DNA from: Apis mellifera
Taxonomy: Eukaryota > Arthropoda > Insecta > Hymenoptera > Apidae
Length of the DNA stretch: 64,000 nt
NCBI RefSeq assembly: GCF_003254395.2
Contig: NC_037642.1
Location: 13,411,236-13,475,235, forward strand
Reading direction: 5' to 3'
Shown: one piece after another, positions 61,101 to 64,000 of the stretch
Layout of the letters: every line of letters begins with the position of its first letter
Position numbering within the stretch: the first letter of the stretch is position 1
Notes under the pieces: model-generated
The model's database searches: none
The model's input: the letters and a program-made list of their open reading frames with translations, nothing else
What the model was told of the DNA's origin: nothing
Made by a program: the position numbers and the translations under genes

Positions 61101-64000
61101 AATAATATTTTTAAACCTGTGGATTATTAGGAGAAGCACCTGCTTCTAATAAAGCTTTGACACAATCTACTGCATTACTTAAAACAGCATAATAAAGAGG
61201 ACTTTTTCCACACATTCCAGCATTTACATCTGCTCCTGATTTTATTAAACATTTAACACAAGCAAGATCTCCAGTAGCTGCAGCACAATGTAAAGGTGTA
61301 TACTTTTTACTAAAATCCCATTCACATGGATTTGCTCCATGTTGTAATAATTTTTCTAAAATTGTTAATGAAGCTGTACATGCAGCCAAATGTAATGATG
61401 TTCTATAAAATGAACGAATTGTTAATTTAGAATTAAATTTTTTTATTATCTATCATACCTGCCATCACTATCTCTAGCTGAAACTTTTGCATTTTTAGTC
61501 AATAAAGCTTTGACTATATCTACATGACCTAAATAACAAGAAACTAAAAGACAAGTGCTTGGCCATCTTAAAAAAAGTTCTGGAACAGTTGTATTTATAG
61601 CTGCTTCATTTTCAATATCTAATAAATTATTTTGTATGCGTCTATATTAAATACATAAAAAAATTGAATTATATTTAGTATAATTTTTATGATTACAAAT
61701 AAATAATTACTTTACCTATTTACAAATAAAGATATGGTAGTTTTGTGAATATCTTCTGTGATGATTTTATAATCGGTGTTCAGATATTCATCTAAAACTT
61801 TATTCAAACTATCTCCATGAAGAGTAGAAATAACAGAAAGTGCTTGCTTTCCTGCTGGAAGATTAGATAGGGCCAAAATAATTTCCTCTATATTCCATGG
61901 TTGTTGATTTATTATTTGTCTTTCTTTTATATCACATATAACAGGTTCAGAACTATACTCTGAACTTATACTGCTTTTTTCCATATCATTCATCCAAATA
62001 TCTTCACAATTTTTCTAAAATTATTGTTAATTAACAAATAATATTTAAATTTATTTATTCACTTACTGTATAATTAGCACTAGAAGGCGATGACATAACA
62101 TTTGATTCTTCTTGAGAATTATGATTACTCAGAAATTTATTTAGAAGTGGTTTCTTTTTTAAGATCGACATGCTATCTTAATTTTTTTTTTTTATTTAAT
62201 AATTTAATATAAAATTAATAATTAATAATAATTTAATAAAATAGTTTTATTTATAATAATTTTTAATATAAAAAAATTATAACTATATAATATTCACAAA
62301 TTATATAATATATATTATTTTTAAAATATTTAAAAATTATATTTTCAATTATCAATATGGTTCAAATCAAATCTTGATGTTTATAAAATAGGCATATATT
62401 TAGCTCTGACTACTTCTATATATACACATACAGTAAAAGAAAATTCTAAATTTCTAAATTTTTTTTTTCTTTTTATAAATATAAAAAATACAATTAAAAT
62501 TTATTTAATTTTGTACTTAAAAACTTTACTTAAAGAATAATATATATATTTATATATATAATTGATAACTTTTATAGAAAAAAATTATATATATATATTA
62601 TTTCTTTTTTTCTTAATACATACAGAACAAATATTAAGATTTAAGAAATAATTTATTCACAATTTTAAAAATTTTTTTCATAAATTATTGTTTTTTAATT
62701 TGATATTTTAAATATAATTATTATATGTATATGTATATAAAAATATAAAATATTTTTAAAATATTTGTAACAAATAATTAAAAATATACAAAAATATTTT
62801 AATTTTTATGAAGATAGTAAATTCTACAAAAAATATAAAGCACTTTAGAACAAGATTCAAGATTTCCACTGAAATGTGAAACAGAACTGAAGTTATTTCT
62901 AGATGTGTTGTTAGTCTTTCTCCTTCTCTGTAGTTCCCCTTCCTTTAACATAATATACTTACATTATCTTTATCATTATCTCTTTATTATAAATTAATTC
63001 AATTAATTTTTATTATTATAATAAATTTTATTTGAATCAAGAAATAATATTAAAAGTTATTTTTTGGAATTTCAGATAGGAGCAGATGGTGTAAATTCAT
63101 TGGTACGTAAAACAATGAATACACAATATGTGAAATGGGATTACAATCAAATGGGTATAGTTGCTACTCTTAAATTATCAGAGGTAAGTCATCATAAAAA
63201 TATTATATCAATATTATATAGATTATATTTTTATTTTAGCCCGGTGAAAATGTTGTTGCATGGCAAAGATTTCTACCAAGTGGGCCAATAGCATTACTTC
63301 CAGTAATATTCTTTGTTCTTATAAAGTAGCTAATACTAATTAAATATACCATTAATTTGTTTAACTCTATGGTATATGGTTATAGTTAACAAATGACCTT
63401 AGTTCTCTTGTATGGTCATTGCCAATAGATGAAGCAAAAAGACTTTTAAAAGTTTCTGAAGAAGAATTTGTTGATAATATAAATAATGCTTTATGGAAAG
63501 TTTATCCAAAAGATGGTATAGTTGAAAGTGGTATGAAAGCGCTTCAACAATTACTTGAAGGTTTGTCCTTACAAACTGGTGTAGTAAGACAATTACAACC
63601 ATCAATATCAACTATTTCCGAAGGATCTCGTGCAGCTTTTCCTTTACAATTTGGTCATTCTGTATCTTATGTTCAAACAGGAACTGTTTTAGTGGGGTAA
63701 ATAAAAAAAACAAGAATTTTAAAAAATTTAAATAAAATTATATATTATTATTATATTTATATAATTATTTTTATTTTTTTGATGTAACAGATAATTTTTA
63801 TGTAAAATATTTCAGAGATGCAGCACATAGAGTTCATCCATTAGCTGGTCAAGGTGTAAATTTAGGATTTGGAGATATAACAGTATTAGTTCAACTTCTT
63901 GCAGAAGCAGTTATAAGTGGAGTTCCAATAGGAAACATGATGTATTTGAGAAAATATGAAACATTAAGACAGCGATATAATGTTCCAATAATGTTTGCTA
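58141..64000 (+). CDS. Coq6: Ubiquinone biosynthesis monooxygenase COQ6 (3' truncated by window)
   Basis: This FAD-dependent mitochondrial hydroxylase acts in coenzyme Q ring modification (C5 hydroxylation), in complex with the other COQ proteins on the matrix face of the inner membrane. Exons: 58141-58327, 58416-58606, 58740-58979, 63076-63183, 63240-63302, 63386-63696, 63816 to the window end; phases agree. An N-terminal targeting-like stretch (about residues 1-40, basic and Ser-containing) is followed by the FAD dinucleotide motif YDIIITGGGMVGS (GxGxxG). Next is IGADGVNSLVRK, the DG motif of aromatic hydroxylases, and then VGDAAHRVHPLAGQGVNLGFGD, the second FAD motif, given here only by name: GDAAH and HPLAGQG. 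Acceptor 58740 is needed because the nearer AG would bring a stop in frame. Intron 3 is 4.1 kb and contains a whole TRPA gene on the other strand. Confidence 0.93.
58980..63075 (+). other. Coq6 intron 3 hosting an antisense gene
   Basis: This 4.1 kb intron is framed by GTAAGT at 58980 and TTTCAG before 63076. Coq6's other introns are under 140 bp. The stop codon of the nested TRPA gene lies only about 46 bp from the intron's donor. From 62172 to 63075 the intron is AT-only DNA with a slightly less AT-rich stretch near 62860-62950. Confidence 0.85.
59026..62171 (-). CDS. pyx: TRPA-family cation channel, pyrexia-like, 934 aa
   Basis: This is a plasma-membrane cation channel of the TRPA subfamily; fly pyrexia opens on warming. 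Exons in transcript order: 62171-62067, 62014-61716, 61641-61459, 61402-61117, 61030-60653, 60579-59026, all in phase. Residues 1 to about 150 are non-repeat. Nine ankyrin repeats follow, about 160-475 (for example TSLHLAAC, TPLHCAAATGDLACVK, TPLHVAAGLGS, TPLHIAALNESS). Six hydrophobic segments lie at about 555-800, with a pore-region block near LIALLKTIVMMSGELEFED and a last segment FVILVTVILANLMMGLAVSD. After it comes the conserved IQELRRCAGLDRLVRRAEL helix. The repeat count and length fit pyrexia (9 repeats, 956 aa in fly) better than painless (8), but waterwitch-derived HsTRPA channels of Hymenoptera are close relatives. Subfamily confidence is about 0.7; TRPA is near certain. Confidence 0.9.

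Overview
The window is nuclear DNA of an insect, most likely a hymenopteran and probably a honeybee (Apis). The reasons are the very AT-rich intergenic DNA full of A/T runs and microsatellites, compact genes with many 60-100 bp GT-AG introns, and arthropod-type proteins (bursicon receptor, Stim, cramped, pyrexia, CLIP-domain proteases). The species is an inference, because no search could be run. I see no transposon, rRNA, tRNA or CRISPR array.

Layout. Positions 1-995 hold the 3' end of an LGR-type GPCR that I read as the bursicon receptor rickets. About 10 kb of gene-free AT-rich DNA follows; it should include the rickets 3' UTR and, from the other side, the Stim 3' UTR. Stim (minus, 11446-20326, 11 coding exons, 687 aa) shares a CpG-containing divergent promoter with cramped (plus, 21539-24525, 9 exons, 735 aa). 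A 6 kb intergenic stretch leads to an ESE/ELF3-like ETS factor (plus, 30684-34064, 293 aa). Prmt3 (minus, 35929-38343, 525 aa) and an unassigned F-box/beta-propeller gene (plus, 39039-40887, 395 aa) diverge from each other. The F-box gene converges on Fignl1 (minus, 41101-43219, 657 aa). Next come Sgf11/ATXN7L3 (plus, 44450-45582, 329 aa), Sde2 (plus, 46021-46915, 269 aa), a small unrecognised membrane-protein gene (minus, 47241-47679, 116 aa), two tandem secreted CLIP-domain serine proteases (plus, 48618-50334 and 51406-53432), FAM161 (minus, 54118-56897, 697 aa) and Coq6 (plus, from 58141, cut by the window end). A complete TRPA channel, pyrexia-like (minus, 59026-62171, 934 aa), lies antisense inside the third Coq6 intron.

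Exon joins were chosen by hand from GT-AG sites and reading phase. Every complete gene model below sums to a whole number of codons from ATG to stop. Several genes are nuclear housekeeping or chromatin factors (cramped, Sgf11, Sde2, Fignl1). Others act in signalling or sensing (rickets, Stim, pyrexia), in extracellular proteolysis (the two proteases) or in cilia (FAM161). No single pathway unites the block. The points most worth a second look are the antisense nesting of the TRPA gene in Coq6, a near-perfect RFX X-box upstream of FAM161, a kappaB site in the ETS gene promoter, and inverted CTCF-like cores between Fignl1 and Sgf11.
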